This document shows, one piece after another, positions 1 to 10,435 of a DNA stretch of 64,000 bases; the stretch's first letter is position 1, and every line of letters begins with the position of its first letter. The translations under genes were made by a program, and so were the position numbers. The DNA comes from Neonectria sp. B-13 (taxonomy: Eukaryota > Ascomycota > Sordariomycetes > Hypocreales > Nectriaceae). The notes under the pieces were generated by a model. That model worked only from the letters and a program-made list of their open reading frames with translations, searched no databases and was not told the origin of the DNA. The stretch is taken from assembly GCA_002682825.1 (NCBI GenBank), contig NOKP01000031.1, positions 602,353-666,352 of the forward strand, written 5' to 3'.

Positions 1-696
1 GATGTCGACCAGGCCATCGAAGATTTTGGAAACGGTGCGCTTGATTCGAGGATAGACAAGAGAGGGGTATTCGGAGTCTGGAAAGAAACAGTTGAGAGCT
101 TTGACAAGGTCATTGAATTTTTTCTACTGCGGTGTTAGCGAGGGATCCAACCGATTTTGTTTCATACTGCATTCATTTCATACCTCGTGACAGTTTCTCT
201 TGTTGACCTGGTGCTTTGCTAAATGTCGGAAAATAGCTATCTTGGCACTGGGACAGTGGTCCAGGTTGAGGCGGCCGTATTTTCCGTTGCGAAGGTTCTC
301 GAGAGGGATGTATTCGCACATCGTCTCCGTGTTGGCGTGACACATGGCGACAGCACGCTCCCTTGCTTAGGGTGAATGGGATGGGGAGGGTTGGTGGGTG
401 AAGAGGAAACGGGGAATTTCCAGTTGGAAGAAGCAGAAGCTTGGCAGTTGGACGGTAGAGGTGGGAGAAAGAGAGGCATAATTCATGAAGTATTCACCGG
501 CCTCTTGGGTGCATGTGTCCATTTGACCGACTATTCCCATGCATGAAGCCGAGGATAGTTTGCTGAACGGCAGAGGGTATCTTGCAGCGTGACGCGGCTT
601 GGCTGCACCTAGACAAAGGCTGACGATGTCCTCAGTGTTTGGATATGTCGGATAGGTCACTGTAAAGCAACCGATATTGTGGAGCTGAGAATGCAT
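1..696 (-). CDS. Unrecognised gene, 3' end cut by the window edge
   Basis: Three exons can be read on the minus strand: about 696-498, 365-184, and 123 running off the left edge. Intron 1 starts GTGAAT and ends at 366. Intron 2 starts GTATGA (183) and ends at 124; the reading frame is kept across both. Exons 2 and 3 look strongly coding: basic residues, several Cys (MCHANTETMCEY, DHCPSAK) and a hydrophobic LVKALNCFF stretch. No domain is recognised. The ATG at 696 is the first in frame but the first 40 residues look weakly coding, so the true start may be further in or in another exon. Existence is fairly sure; the 5' end is not. Confidence 0.45.
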
Positions 697-1316
697 TTAG
701 TGTTTTTGTTTGTGTGGACAATTTGAATCACTGACCGTATTCTGGGAATGCTTTCGTTTTCTCTCTTCCTTTATGTGGATATGCTACTACACCTCAGGCT
801 TGGAAACGAGTTTGTACCCCTGAAGGCATCTATCCGCGCTGAAAGGTACGAATGAGAAGTACGCACACCCACCCCTGGCATCTCAGTAGTGAAGTCTTAT
901 GGGAAAACGAATACGAGCGTAGTACGTAGTACACTAGGCACACACCCAGCTGTCTGAACACTGGATTATTCACGGGAGCGAACTCATCTATTCGATAGTC
1001 TAACCCAGCTAGTTGGACGACAACGACACTGGAGGGCGTAAGAGGATGATCGAACAGGTATCTCACTCACGCTTCCGTTAATCAAATTCGCACGAAGTGC
1101 AGGTACTCCGTAGCCATATCAGAAATGATGAGCCCAGTACCTTAATGTGTTGTACTTACCTCCAATACAGCCGTAATTCACAACATCCACAGGCCACAGA
1201 CCTTCGTTCTCCTGGACAGAAAAGGGAACACAGAAATCAGTGCACTACGTACTATTTACTAAGTTTCTACGGTAAGTTACAGAGTATTTGTGGTTTCCTC
1301 AGCCGCTCCCTGACCG
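697..1316. other. Intergenic, no gene seen
   Basis: Only short, composition-poor open frames on both strands. It lies between the start of the left-edge gene and the stop of the next minus-strand gene, so it should hold the promoter of the first and the 3' UTR of the second. Confidence 0.5.
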
Positions 1317-2177
1317 TTACTTGCGGCCATGGTGATCTGGCCAGTAGGTTTTCTCCGAGAGATCTGACCTGTGGTGTATCTCATTACCACGCCGGCGCAA
1401 GTCGGCTTGGAGAACCGCATTCAGTTGCGGATCGTTTACCTGCTCCTGAATGCCATCCTGTTCCGCTGCCAGCTCGTTATGCTCGGCCAGAGCCCGGTTT
1501 TTGTTGAGCCAGCGGCTGAGACTTCCAGGCAATGGTTGATGCCGTTGTCTTGCGCGCAGCAACTCAGCACGCAGATTTGTATTTTGATTTTTGCCTAGCT
1601 TCGAAATGGCGGGGGCTTGTTCGCTTTGAAGGTATCATCGTCATCGTCGTCTGTCCTGGCCGTCGTCTGATTCGGAGACGAAAGATATCGATTGTTTCGC
1701 CGCAGCTTGAACTGCTTCTTCAGCCAGAAGTAGGCCTCCAGGGGATAAGGCTCCCAGCTGGAAATTACTTCTATGTCAAGTGTGCCGGCCTCAAACTCAC
1801 AGCTCGCTTTGGCAAGGTTGATGACCAACTTCAACCACGTAGCCCGAAACGCTCCAAGTCCGCCGCGGTCTGGGCCCTCCATGTCGCAACAGCGCCACAG
1901 CACATGAATAAAATGTTCAACGCCCTCAGGGATGTTTCTTTGGAAGTCGAGGTTGGAGATGGCGCTCTCCATCAGCGGCTCCGAAGCAAGTGCCCACAAG
2001 ATGGTTCCATGATGAGAGCCGTGGAAGTAAACCTTGTTCGGCTCGCCGGCTGGTGCCTGTAAATATTTGGTCGTCGGCACGCCGCAGAGGAGCTGACGGC
2101 CGGCCAACTGTCAGCAGATCCCACGAGGTCAGAGGTTGAGTAAAGGTACATACGTCAGACGTATTGGTAGGGCACAT
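1317..2177 (-). CDS. Unrecognised protein with a frame change near its C-terminal third
   Basis: Exon 1 is 2177-2154 (MCPTNTSD). A 46-nt intron follows (2153-2108, GTATGT...ACAG), then a long exon from 2107. That frame stays coding to about 1620, where it enters an Asp run and then a stop at 1595. Coding character resumes in a second frame (EQAPAISKLGKNQNTN... to the stop at 1317), which is rich in Ala, Glu and Arg and looks helical. Either a weak-donor intron of about 56-90 nt joins the two frames or an indel in the GACGAC/GATGAT tract broke them. No domain is recognised. The first exon and first intron are well supported by consensus sites. Confidence 0.5.
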
Positions 2178-2687
2178 GATGTCTGCTATGTGATGATTTG
2201 TTGAGAGAGTATGATGTTCTGGCTGGAAGAAGAATGAGGGAATTACTTGGCACGAGGGTTGAGAGACGAAGTCGTAGCCGTGATAGTGATGCTTTTGTTT
2301 GACGCCTTTTGCTGGTTGAGACTTCTTTCTGCCTCCTTCTTCAGGTATCCAGATCCTTTGACGTGTTATTTGTTGTCGGTGGCTCAGCGCGCGTCTCGGG
2401 TAGAGACAAAGGCCGCTGGCAGTCGATGACGCTGGCAAATAGCTGGCTTTAGTACAGAGTGTCCGCGCACGATGAGAGGCTTGCTCTTCACTGCCATGTA
2501 TTGCATATGGAGCGTGATGGCTCGCTGCCGTGTCGGTCTCTCAGTCCTCTTATCAAGTTTGTCTCCAACATCAGAATCCGCTCAGAGTATCGACAAGATC
2601 TAAGAGACCGAGACATTCTCTCCATACAGTCCCTCAAGCTTACCACCTTGCTCTTATCACTATCACTAGAACTGACGACTTGTCACT
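2178..2687. promoter_or_regulatory. Divergent promoter region of two unknown genes
   Basis: 510 bp between two head-to-head starts (2177 minus, 2688 plus). Short open frames in it look non-coding. The pair may share control, but no recognisable site is visible. Confidence 0.35.
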
Positions 2688-3713
2688 ATGTCCCTCGCTA
2701 GCTCAACATATGCCCCCTGCCACCATTCAAACACGGTAGGACAGCCCAGTTCTGTCAAGGAGAAAATGCAGGAAATCCTAATGAAACTTGAGTAGCGGTT
2801 CTGCGATGTCAACATTGACGAATATGCCAAAGGCCCTGGAAAAACTAGCTATCGCAACACGCTGCGTGTCTGCCAGGTTTGCAAAGGCCGCATCGTCATG
2901 CAGTTGTTACGACGCTTCGCCGAGCTTCACCCAACACTCGTCACAAGCGAAATCCGCCAGTCAATGCTCTCCTTGGCCCAAGGAACGTCCGACAATCACA
3001 AGTCAATCGAGGATGACATCTGGGCTATTTGTGGCCTGGCAGGTTTCCCTGCCCTCTCACGCTTCCGACCGCCGTGGCTGAGATGTGTTCGCCATATAGC
3101 AAAGGAGATTGCGAATAACCTTGAGGGAATAGATCTTGCTCATTTAGATGCCTCTTTTGGGACTGACCCTCAAGCCGCGTACACTTGGTGGAAGCAGCGA
3201 AACCAAGAGCGAGCTACAGGCAGACAAGAACAACAACAGCGACTCGCAGCGAGCTCCCAAGGAAGTCAGGACATCGATACCGGCGAGGAAGAGTTCGTCT
3301 CAAAGGCCAACCAAAGCCAAGGAGGCCCAAGTGTCGTTTCATACACTTTTAGTTCTCTGATGGTTGCGACTCTTAATATCCGTGAAGCGCCGGTTAATCA
3401 AACACGCCAGGCCCGCACGTCTACGGGTGACGATGGCCTTGAGCCGTGCGACCTTGTCGAAGCCCGACAGGGACTCCTTCATCTCGTCCGGCTGCGACAA
3501 CGTCTTCACGAGGTGAGAAGTCGGTGCATTCAGTTGGAAGAGCGACGGAACAACGCCGAAGTTGACTACGCGCTGTTCAAGGGGAAGAGGCTGAGGACTG
3601 CCCTCACCAGTGCCATCGCTGAGCATGAGGGCGCCTTGAGAGATGCTGAGGCGAAGAAAGCCCAACTTCAGCAGAGCACGGAAGCTTTGCAGCGAGCTCA
3701 CGCTCCTGGCTGA
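2688..3713 (+). CDS. Unrecognised protein with Cys pair and C-terminal coiled coil
   Basis: Exon 1 is 2688-2735 (16 codons). The intron is 2736-2795 (GTAGGA...branch CTAAT...GAGTAG) and exon 2 is 2796-3713, giving 321 aa. The in-frame TAG at 2793-2795 is the intron's acceptor, not a nonsense codon. Residues about 17-45 carry CDVN and a CQVC pair. The middle is Gln/Ser-rich and probably disordered. The last 90 residues are heptad-like (LRQRLHEVRSRCIQLEERR and the following repeats), predicting a coiled coil. No catalytic motif or known family is recognised. It is divergent from the unknown gene ending at 2177. Confidence 0.55.
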
Positions 3714-3920
3714 TTGATGGAGGATTGAAACTTTGATGTCAGCCAGTGTTAGATTACAGAGTCGTTGTTTCTTATTGATCTTCATTGTCAAACCCACTTC
3801 TGTCTCTTTCGTGAAGATTGGGCATACAAGTATAATGGGGGTGGGGTGAAATGTATTGCTGGCAATCCTACACTGTGCATGCTACCTGACATCTTCTCTC
3901 CCATTTATAGGCAACGTGGG

Positions 3921-4612
3921 TCAGGAATATCCCTTGCAAGCCTCACGAAGCCCTTTGTCTATCTTGGCCTGGGTCTGTCGCATCTTTTCGCTCTCTTTCT
4001 TCCACTCCTCCGTGTTTGTAGCCTTGTCCTCTTTGCTCATGGCATGTTCTCCAACGTCCGAGTAGATAAATTGGACTTTATCGTAGAACTCGCGATCGTA
4101 CAGTTGTCGCTCAGCAGGTTCAAGGAGGATCAAGGCCGCTGAGTTGAGGTTTAGCAGGCGTTCGTCGAAACTGGAGAGGTCAGAAGTGTCCCACGATGCG
4201 CCGAGGTTGGCCTCTTGGTTTCTGCGTCTGTGGACATTGTTTTCCGCCTCGATGACCTTGGTCTGGTATGCGACGATGATTTTGTCGTTGTCCGCTCGAA
4301 ACTGTACACCAAGAACGTTGTACAGTGATCGATGCCGTTTCTCCTCGCGGTAAAGATTCCATTGAAGCGGGCAAACTCGACCTGCTGTAGTGTTAAAACA
4401 CAACTGCGAAACGAAACGCGTTGGGTGTTTTCGAATTGCTTACTCTTGAACTCTGCGATTATGATGTCGTCGGGGGAGTCAGAAGACGCAGAAAGACCGA
4501 GACAAAGGGCTGATGCACAGATGCCGAGCAAACCCAGTATAAGAAGCTTTCGCTTCTCGTGGCGGAAAAGTCTCTGGACTGAGCCAATCAAACTGTCGAA
4601 GTACTTCATCAT
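3921..4612 (-). CDS. J-domain-like membrane protein without HPD
   Basis: Exon 1 is 4612-4444, the intron 4443-4385 (GTAAGC...ACTACAG, 59 nt) and exon 2 4384-3921, giving 210 aa. Residues about 22-41 form one N-terminal membrane segment (KLLILGLLGICASALCLGL). Residues about 76-165 follow a J-domain plan: helix I SLYNVLGV, a helix II with AYQTKV, a helix III with LNSAALILLEP, then RQLYDREFYD. The loop that should read HPD-K-N has His108 followed by three Arg and Asn, so the Hsp70-activating HPD is lost. The C-terminus is charged. It may be a pseudo-J protein of the ER or vacuolar membrane. A second ATG lies one codon downstream of the chosen start. Confidence 0.65.
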
Positions 4613-5215
4613 CAACAGTATTGGTATCGTTGCTGTCGTTGCTGTCGTTGCTGTTGTCGGCGGTGGCCGGAATATATCTTTCTTTCTCTCTCTCTCTCTC
4701 TCTCTCCTAGGAACTGTTGTGAACAGTATGAGCCATGGCCCTTGCAATATTTGATTGCTCACGTGCACAACCGTGGCGGGTGCACGGATGCAACCATCAT
4801 CTATTGATGTATTGAGGCTTCATTTGGATCCTATTATTCTCAACGCCTCTGAAGCCACGCGGGCAACAATGGTCACAACCTCCACAAGACAACCACGACC
4901 GGATGCCGGAAGAGGGGGTTTTCTGTTTGCTCTGCGGTCCCTTGCAGCTCAGTTGCCACGTCAATTCCGATTATCGTGGCCTGAGCGTCAGGCTCGGAGG
5001 CATCGCGCCCGGAGAACTCCGTGTTACTTTTGTATATTTACTTTCATCGACCCCATGCTTGCAACAAAGAGACAAGTCGCATTTTCACTCTGTCATATTC
5101 ATTTCCTCTCACTGCGAGCAGCCGTACACACATTTCGCAAGGCACACCACGGCCGAAAGGACGCCGCGTTATCCGATCCCTGTTTGTGGATACCCACCAA
5201 CCAGCTTATCTGAAT
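4613..5215. promoter_or_regulatory. Divergent intergenic region with microsatellites
   Basis: It holds three near-copies of a 9-mer (GTTGCTGTC, about 4628-4657) and a (TC)n tract at 4685-4706 directly upstream of the J-like gene's start. The pyrimidine tract is typical of fungal promoter or leader sequence. The rest is unremarkable. Confidence 0.45.
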
Positions 5216-7285
5216 ATGCCTCTCTCGTCGCGCGCTACATTCAATCAAGTCGATGACGACTTCAAGTCTCCTCCCGCTTCTCCATCGGCGAGACAAGCTC
5301 GACGCTTTTCAAACACCGAAACTGTCGATGCGACTGTCACAACGACATCTGATCATCCGCGCAGCCCAATATGTTCCTTGCGGGACTCACACCATCCTTC
5401 GGCGATCGGTTGGAGCCCACTTGCCTCGCCCACCCTATCTGCGGTCGGTCCGCCATCGTCCCGTCTTCGAAGCAAACGCAAAAGCGACAACGAACCCGTA
5501 TACAGTCTGCTCGAGGTTGAGGCCCGTCTCGCCCCCGACGTTTCTCAGCCAGTGCAACTGTACTTTCACCGCCAATGGGTCCCTCAGCCGAATGGCCCAG
5601 CTGTGCTACACTTCCGGGCCGGAACCATCAAGCGTCTTTCAGGCACCGTCGACATTGCCGCTGCACCATGTGTGAGAATCGAACCGCCGATTGATTTGTT
5701 TTCCGCCCATGATGAAACCGGTTACCCCGATTATCCTGTATCTCAAAGCAACAGAGACAAGGACGGCTACAGCAGCAGCGACAGCGCGAGCAGCAGCAGC
5801 GACAACGCGAGCAGCGACAACGCGAGCAGCAGCAGTGACAACGCGAGCAGCAGCAGTGACGACGAAAACAACACCAGCCAAGTGGACAACTCAGCCACGG
5901 GCAGCTTCTCAGTCCTATTCTTCACCGTCCTTCAGTTTCTCGCTGCTGTTGCCCCGTTGATGCTGTTGGGGGTATGGGTTTTCCAATGGGCTTTAAAACC
6001 GGCACCCGTTCCGATTTGCATATACCAACCCATCGTCCAACTCGCTTCCATCTTGGACTCTCTTCAGAGTCCAGTCGATACTGTCAGAGAACAACTAGTT
6101 GATTACGGTCATGTTATCAGCCGCATCTGTACTGTTCCTGAAAAATGGATAGAGGCTTGTCGGGACGAAGTTCCCGAAGCCGGCCAACTCTGGGACCGTG
6201 AGCTCTGGTCGAGCGCTGACAATGATGAAAACCGCGAAAGGTTTCATGGCGCCGACAAAGAGATGATGTGCTCCATGGCCATGATTTGTGCGGAAATGGA
6301 CAGTGGAGTCGAAAAAATTAAGTCCGATCTGCTGAACATTACAGCTCCGACATTTCGTGAAATGATCTTTCTAATGGACTCGTTCACTACTTGTCTCGAA
6401 GATGACCTCAAGAATCTGGAGCCAGCTACTCTGCCATCTACAAGTAGTACGATGATGGCCATGACACAGCCCGTCATCTTGACTTATCTGAAGGCCTTTG
6501 ATGAGAAGATAAAGCGGTCGTGGAAGACATGGATCCAGATGCCGGAAATCTTCGAAGGCGAATTTGGTCGAGGATCACACCATATCAGACGCAATCCCAG
6601 GGCGTACAAATCTGTCCCTGTCTCGAAAACCTATTACAGAACGGTTACAGGGGTGTTGAGTGATCTTTCTGATTTTTTTAGTAGCGTGAGTCAAAATCTT
6701 CAGCATTATGAGGTGAATGCCGCGGCCCTCGGAGTGGAATTGAATCGCGTTATTGGCTTCCCAGAAAATCAGCAATACTTCATTCATGGGGAGCTCAACC
6801 ATCTCTATAATCTCGACACGCTTCCGCAGATTCGGCAACATCTCGATTCTTTCAACGAGCGCTTCAAGGTACCCCTGAGCCAGATGGTGGCTCTTCATAA
6901 CGCTCTTAGGCAGATGGCGTGGCTTGCGGGATACGACTTGCTTTCGCCATCCTTAACAGAGGAGGAATTGGGGTTCCGCAATCGCCAACCTCCGCCTCAA
7001 AGAAAGGCCAAATGGCAGGGGGGCATGGACTTTTGGTCCTCTGTTTGGGTAACGGCTGGGTTGATGGAACATGACCAAGCTGAAGTTCAAAGCGTACATG
7101 ACACAGGACCGCCATTCAGCTATAAATTCTTGGTTCTGCTCCCAAAGATCCTCCGCCCTACATTTTCTGTGGTTGCGCCGTCGCTGCGAACACAAATTAA
7201 CGGCCTGGAGAATGCTCATTCCATTTACAAGCAGATAAAGGAGAGGAATGATTACCGAGAACTCCCAAAATTACCTGTAGTGTAG
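5216..7285 (+). CDS. Ser-rich single-pass membrane protein, unknown function
   Basis: Single-exon frame of 689 aa from the ATG at 5216; earlier in-frame Met codons lie in sequence that looks like leader. Residues 1-180 are Ser/Pro-rich and probably disordered, apart from a small compact stretch (about 95-155). Residues about 183-217 are a Ser/Asp/Asn/Ala low-complexity repeat encoded by AGCAGC/GACAAC triplets. One long membrane segment covers about 231-262 (VLFFTVLQFLAAVAPLMLL). The remaining 425 residues are helical with several Cys and a few N-glycosylation sequons, suggesting a lumenal or extracellular domain. It converges on the similarly built gene at 7637-9529. No known family is recognised. 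Confidence 0.75.
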   Translation: MPLSSRATFNQVDDDFKSPPASPSARQARRFSNTETVDATVTTTSDHPRSPICSLRDSHHPSAIGWSPLASPTLSAVGPPSSRLRSKRKSDNEPVYSLLEVEARLAPDVSQPVQLYFHRQWVPQPNGPAVLHFRAGTIKRLSGTVDIAAAPCVRIEPPIDLFSAHDETGYPDYPVSQSNRDKDGYSSSDSASSSSDNASSDNASSSSDNASSSSDDENNTSQVDNSATGSFSVLFFTVLQFLAAVAPLMLLGVWVFQWALKPAPVPICIYQPIVQLASILDSLQSPVDTVREQLVDYGHVISRICTVPEKWIEACRDEVPEAGQLWDRELWSSADNDENRERFHGADKEMMCSMAMICAEMDSGVEKIKSDLLNITAPTFREMIFLMDSFTTCLEDDLKNLEPATLPSTSSTMMAMTQPVILTYLKAFDEKIKRSWKTWIQMPEIFEGEFGRGSHHIRRNPRAYKSVPVSKTYYRTVTGVLSDLSDFFSSVSQNLQHYEVNAAALGVELNRVIGFPENQQYFIHGELNHLYNLDTLPQIRQHLDSFNERFKVPLSQMVALHNALRQMAWLAGYDLLSPSLTEEELGFRNRQPPPQRKAKWQGGMDFWSSVWVTAGLMEHDQAEVQSVHDTGPPFSYKFLVLLPKILRPTFSVVAPSLRTQINGLENAHSIYKQIKERNDYRELPKLPVV
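5761..5870 (+). repeat. Coding trinucleotide repeat (Ser/Asp/Asn)
   Basis: Interrupted AGC and GAC/AAC triplets form about four imperfect units of a Ser-Ser-Ser-Asp-Asn-Ala type. They lie inside the membrane-protein gene just before its transmembrane segment and are likely to vary in length between strains. Confidence 0.8.
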
Positions 7286-7636
7286 TCAAGTCTGAGAAAG
7301 CATTAGATTAAAAGAATTGTCTCTCTATCATCAGCATCAATGGCAAACACTATGTCCATAATCCTTATGTCGCCCGACGAATTCCCACCCCGCCCTCTCC
7401 ATCCCTCCATTGGCAAATGCTCTTATTTCCTCTTCAATGCAATGCACTTGATCCTGCATACATTTGAGCCGATCATGTTCTGACGTATACAGCTCGATCT
7501 TGCCTTCCCTCGAAAAGGAACCCTCCCTTGAATGGCTTCACGAGAAATCCGCTGCCAATAGTCTGCTGTTTGCAACTTGATCTTATCTTAGCCAACACCT
7601 ATCGAAAGAAAATGCTAAGATCTGTCTAGAGTAATG
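7286..7636. other. Convergent 3' intergenic region
   Basis: 351 bp between two converging stop codons. It probably holds both 3' UTRs; no other feature is visible. Confidence 0.5.
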
Positions 7637-9529
7637 TCACAAACCACTTCGTTCGGTAAAATACCACCCCTCTCCTATCAGATCCGAGATGATTTCAGTT
7701 ATCTCTTCTCTAAACAATCTGCCCCACTCCGCTGCCTCTCCGTCGGTAGCTGCTCGTATTCTCTTTTCACATTTGTGTAGTCCGTATTGCATCTTATTTT
7801 GGATCAAGTTCTGTTCGGCATGAAGATGGTTCATCTCATCAAGTAACGAGTCTTTGCCGTGTATGATTACGGCATAAGAAACCCGTAGGCTCTGTTCCAC
7901 TGACAACAGTTTGATCTTGTCTTGGTCAGACAAGCCATTCCAGCTTGTCAACGCAGGGCCTTGGAGTGCCCGCTGACTTTGCTTGAGATGGAACTGCACC
8001 AATCTCAGTCCGACCAGCACTTTTTCAACACCCTGCATAGTCTCATCGATACTCTCCAGACGCAGAACGAAAGAATTGTCAAGTTCTGTACTGTACTGCA
8101 AAGTGGTCGAAGTACTGTATTGGAGCCCAGTGTTGGGACTTATCATCCGCCATAGCTGAAATGATGCGTCATTGCGATCCATAATTTCAAAGTGCTGATG
8201 GACGGTTCTGTTATAGTCCAACAACTTGTAGAGGAAAGTGAGCGCCTGGTTCCCCCAATCCCGATGAACGATGTTGTAATCGCGCATTGTTTCCGAAAAG
8301 TTGGTTTGGCTGTAGAGGACATGATCCATCATTCTAGCAAAGTCTTCTGTATGTTCTGCAGATAACTGCCTAGCGAGTCGCTCCATGGAGACGATATGAG
8401 CGAATGCTTGACGAAGAACAATCCCCTGTGACCAGAGCTGTTCCAGGACTCCTCCGTGAACAGGCGGTTCAAAGACCATGGGCTTCGGCTGTTCAAGAGG
8501 AAAGTTGCGATTTGTCCATGACGAAATAGAGGCGATGAGTAAAATGACTACAAGAAGGTAGGCCATCTTTTTGTTCGTAAGCGCCCGCAGAACTTCCCGT
8601 ACACATAGGAGGAAGACTTTGAAAACAAGAAGTGGAATTCCGACAACCCGGCGCATTATCTCCTCCATGTTTGATTTTATTGTCTCGGGCGGTGACTTCT
8701 TCTGGCTCGACTTGGTGTTTTTCTTGTCGCAGGGCTTTTCGGTGGGCTCCTTGGAGGACTTGTCGCTTGAAGACATGTCAGAGGACTTGTCGCTTGAAGA
8801 CATGTCAGAGGACTTGTCGCTTGTAGAGTTGTCGGGGGGCTTGTCTGCGGACATGCTTGGGGTGGTGGCACTTGGTTGTGTTGTCGACAAAGAAAATGGT
8901 GGTTGAGTTGGAGGAACCTCGGCGTGGATGGCCTTGGAGTGATGCTGTGCCATGCTAGGTGGCGTCGGCCCAGTACCACTGGTCATCTGAGCACGTCTCT
9001 CTAGCTTAGCCATTGTCGAATTGTCGGGTTCAGGCTGGTGGGATGTATTGGTTGGAGGGTTCGACATTGACGGCTGCGACTTGGTTGCTACCAGGCTCCC
9101 GGACTCCCGGCGATGAGATGACAGATCAGCTGATGGAGCCTCAGAGAACTCAGGAGAATCGGAATTGTCACTGATGGACAGCTGGGAAGACGACAGAGTC
9201 TTGCGTGGTAGCTCGGGACCATGCGTGGCCTCTGCTTCATGGCGATGAGAAGAGGGATCAGGCGTTGGAGCCTTGGTGGATGCCAGATGCTCACGAACTC
9301 CATGCCCAGGTGGCTGGGAAGAGAATAAAGCATTGTACGAGTGCTTGGAAACAAGTGAGGCCTCTAGTTGGTGGCAAAGAGGTGCCAGAGCCTTGGCGGG
9401 TGCAGGATGATCAGAAATGGCATGCTCAGATGGTTGCGGATCATGGCCATAACCCCAGTCGTCCATCTTTCTCAGTCGAGAGCCGCCTCCCGAGTTCACA
9501 GAACCAAGACTGTCTGATTTGTCGGCCAT
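7637..9529 (-). CDS. Second Ser-rich single-pass membrane protein, unknown
   Basis: Intronless 630 aa frame from the ATG at 9529 (MADKSDSLGS). Residues 1-280 are Ser/Pro/Thr-rich and disordered, with nearly three copies of a 9-residue SSDKSSDMS unit. A short hydrophobic helix lies at about 295-315, followed by a clear membrane segment at about 320-338 (MAYLLVVILLIASISSW). The C-terminal 290 residues are helical with NFS and NRT sequons and look like an extracytoplasmic helical domain. The order (disordered Ser-rich tail, one membrane helix, helical domain) matches the convergent gene at 5216-7285. The two may be diverged paralogues, though I see no clear residue-by-residue similarity. Confidence 0.75.
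   Translation of the reverse strand: MADKSDSLGSVNSGGGSRLRKMDDWGYGHDPQPSEHAISDHPAPAKALAPLCHQLEASLVSKHSYNALFSSQPPGHGVREHLASTKAPTPDPSSHRHEAEATHGPELPRKTLSSSQLSISDNSDSPEFSEAPSADLSSHRRESGSLVATKSQPSMSNPPTNTSHQPEPDNSTMAKLERRAQMTSGTGPTPPSMAQHHSKAIHAEVPPTQPPFSLSTTQPSATTPSMSADKPPDNSTSDKSSDMSSSDKSSDMSSSDKSSKEPTEKPCDKKNTKSSQKKSPPETIKSNMEEIMRRVVGIPLLVFKVFLLCVREVLRALTNKKMAYLLVVILLIASISSWTNRNFPLEQPKPMVFEPPVHGGVLEQLWSQGIVLRQAFAHIVSMERLARQLSAEHTEDFARMMDHVLYSQTNFSETMRDYNIVHRDWGNQALTFLYKLLDYNRTVHQHFEIMDRNDASFQLWRMISPNTGLQYSTSTTLQYSTELDNSFVLRLESIDETMQGVEKVLVGLRLVQFHLKQSQRALQGPALTSWNGLSDQDKIKLLSVEQSLRVSYAVIIHGKDSLLDEMNHLHAEQNLIQNKMQYGLHKCEKRIRAATDGEAAEWGRLFREEITEIISDLIGEGWYFTERSGL
8754..8830 (-). repeat. 27-bp coding tandem repeat, about 2.8 copies
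   Basis: Copies begin at 8754, 8781 and 8808. The first two are identical over 27 bp and encode the SSDKSSDMS unit of the overlapping membrane protein. Confidence 0.9.
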
Positions 9530-10435
9530 GGCTGGATGATGGAGTGCAAGAGAATTAAGATGTCTTCTAGAGCCTGGCAAGCAGGAAATAGGTGCTGCTA
9601 CTTATAGTTATTGAAGCTGCCGTGACTACGAAGCTCAAACTTGCCCAGAGCGGTATAACCGTGCACAGTTTTGTGCCCACACCGATGGAATTTCGGTGAT
9701 CGTGAGCAGCTATCCGGTTCAACTGAGGCTTCCCATTTTAACCCTGCGGCTAAGACAAACTTGGGCGTCGACGTGGATAGAAAGTAGCCATCCGTTGATT
9801 CACATGACATCCAACCCAAACATGTGTATACATCAAGCGGTCTGGAAGAACCGGTGTGAGAACAACCATCTGGATCGAACTTGGGCACTAGTGTACAACT
9901 TGATCACATTCACCAAGTTGACAAGAGCTACAGCACTCTGTTCTGGCCCCTGATGCTTCGCACGCCACACGGGGGGGCGGAGAATCTGCCGTCTTCTTTT
10001 TTCAGCGGGCAATGTGTTAGTGCGGCTATTCATCTTCAGCCGCACCTCTTGGCTGTCCAAGGTATACGTAGGGCCCTCTCCGGAGATGCCGATCATCGAT
10101 TGCTCAGGCCTGTAGTGGTGCGGTGACTTGCACACTTTGCAATCGGTACCAGCGGCTACTTGCTTCCTGGGCTGCCTACTCATTATTGTGTTTGCTCTAG
10201 TCACCACCACCTTCGGCTACTTGCTTCCTTAACTGCCTACTCATCATTGTGTTTGCTCTAGTCACCACCACCTTCGGCTACTTGCTTCCTTGGCTGCCTA
10301 TTCACAGTTGCGTTTGCTCCGTGACCCATCCTGCCTCAATCATGTCTCAGGCTGTCCAATTTCCCATCCTTGGTCGTATCCTTGCAGTTCTCCTGTGGCT
10401 CGTTAGCTTCTAAGCAGAAATCCTTACTAGAAAGG
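9530..10435. other. Intergenic region with a 61-bp tandem repeat
   Basis: Apart from the tandem array at about 10154-10325, only weak open frames are seen. A 22-codon upstream frame opens at 10341 (MSQAVQF...) and closes before the ATG at 10436. It could act as an upstream ORF in the leader of the next gene. Confidence 0.4.
10154..10325. repeat. 61-bp tandem repeat, about 2.8 copies
   Basis: The phrase GGCTACTTGCTTCC recurs at 10154, 10215 and 10276, an exact 61-bp period. Copies 1 and 2 differ at few positions; copy 3 drifts after 40 bp. The array sits 110 bp upstream of the next gene's start codon and is not coding on either strand in any convincing way. Confidence 0.9.

Noticed and set aside
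2793..2795. In-frame TAG apparently interrupting the 2688-3713 gene
   Set aside because: It is the AG-ending acceptor of a phase-0 intron with a GTAGGA donor and a CTAAT branch site, so the spliced frame is open.
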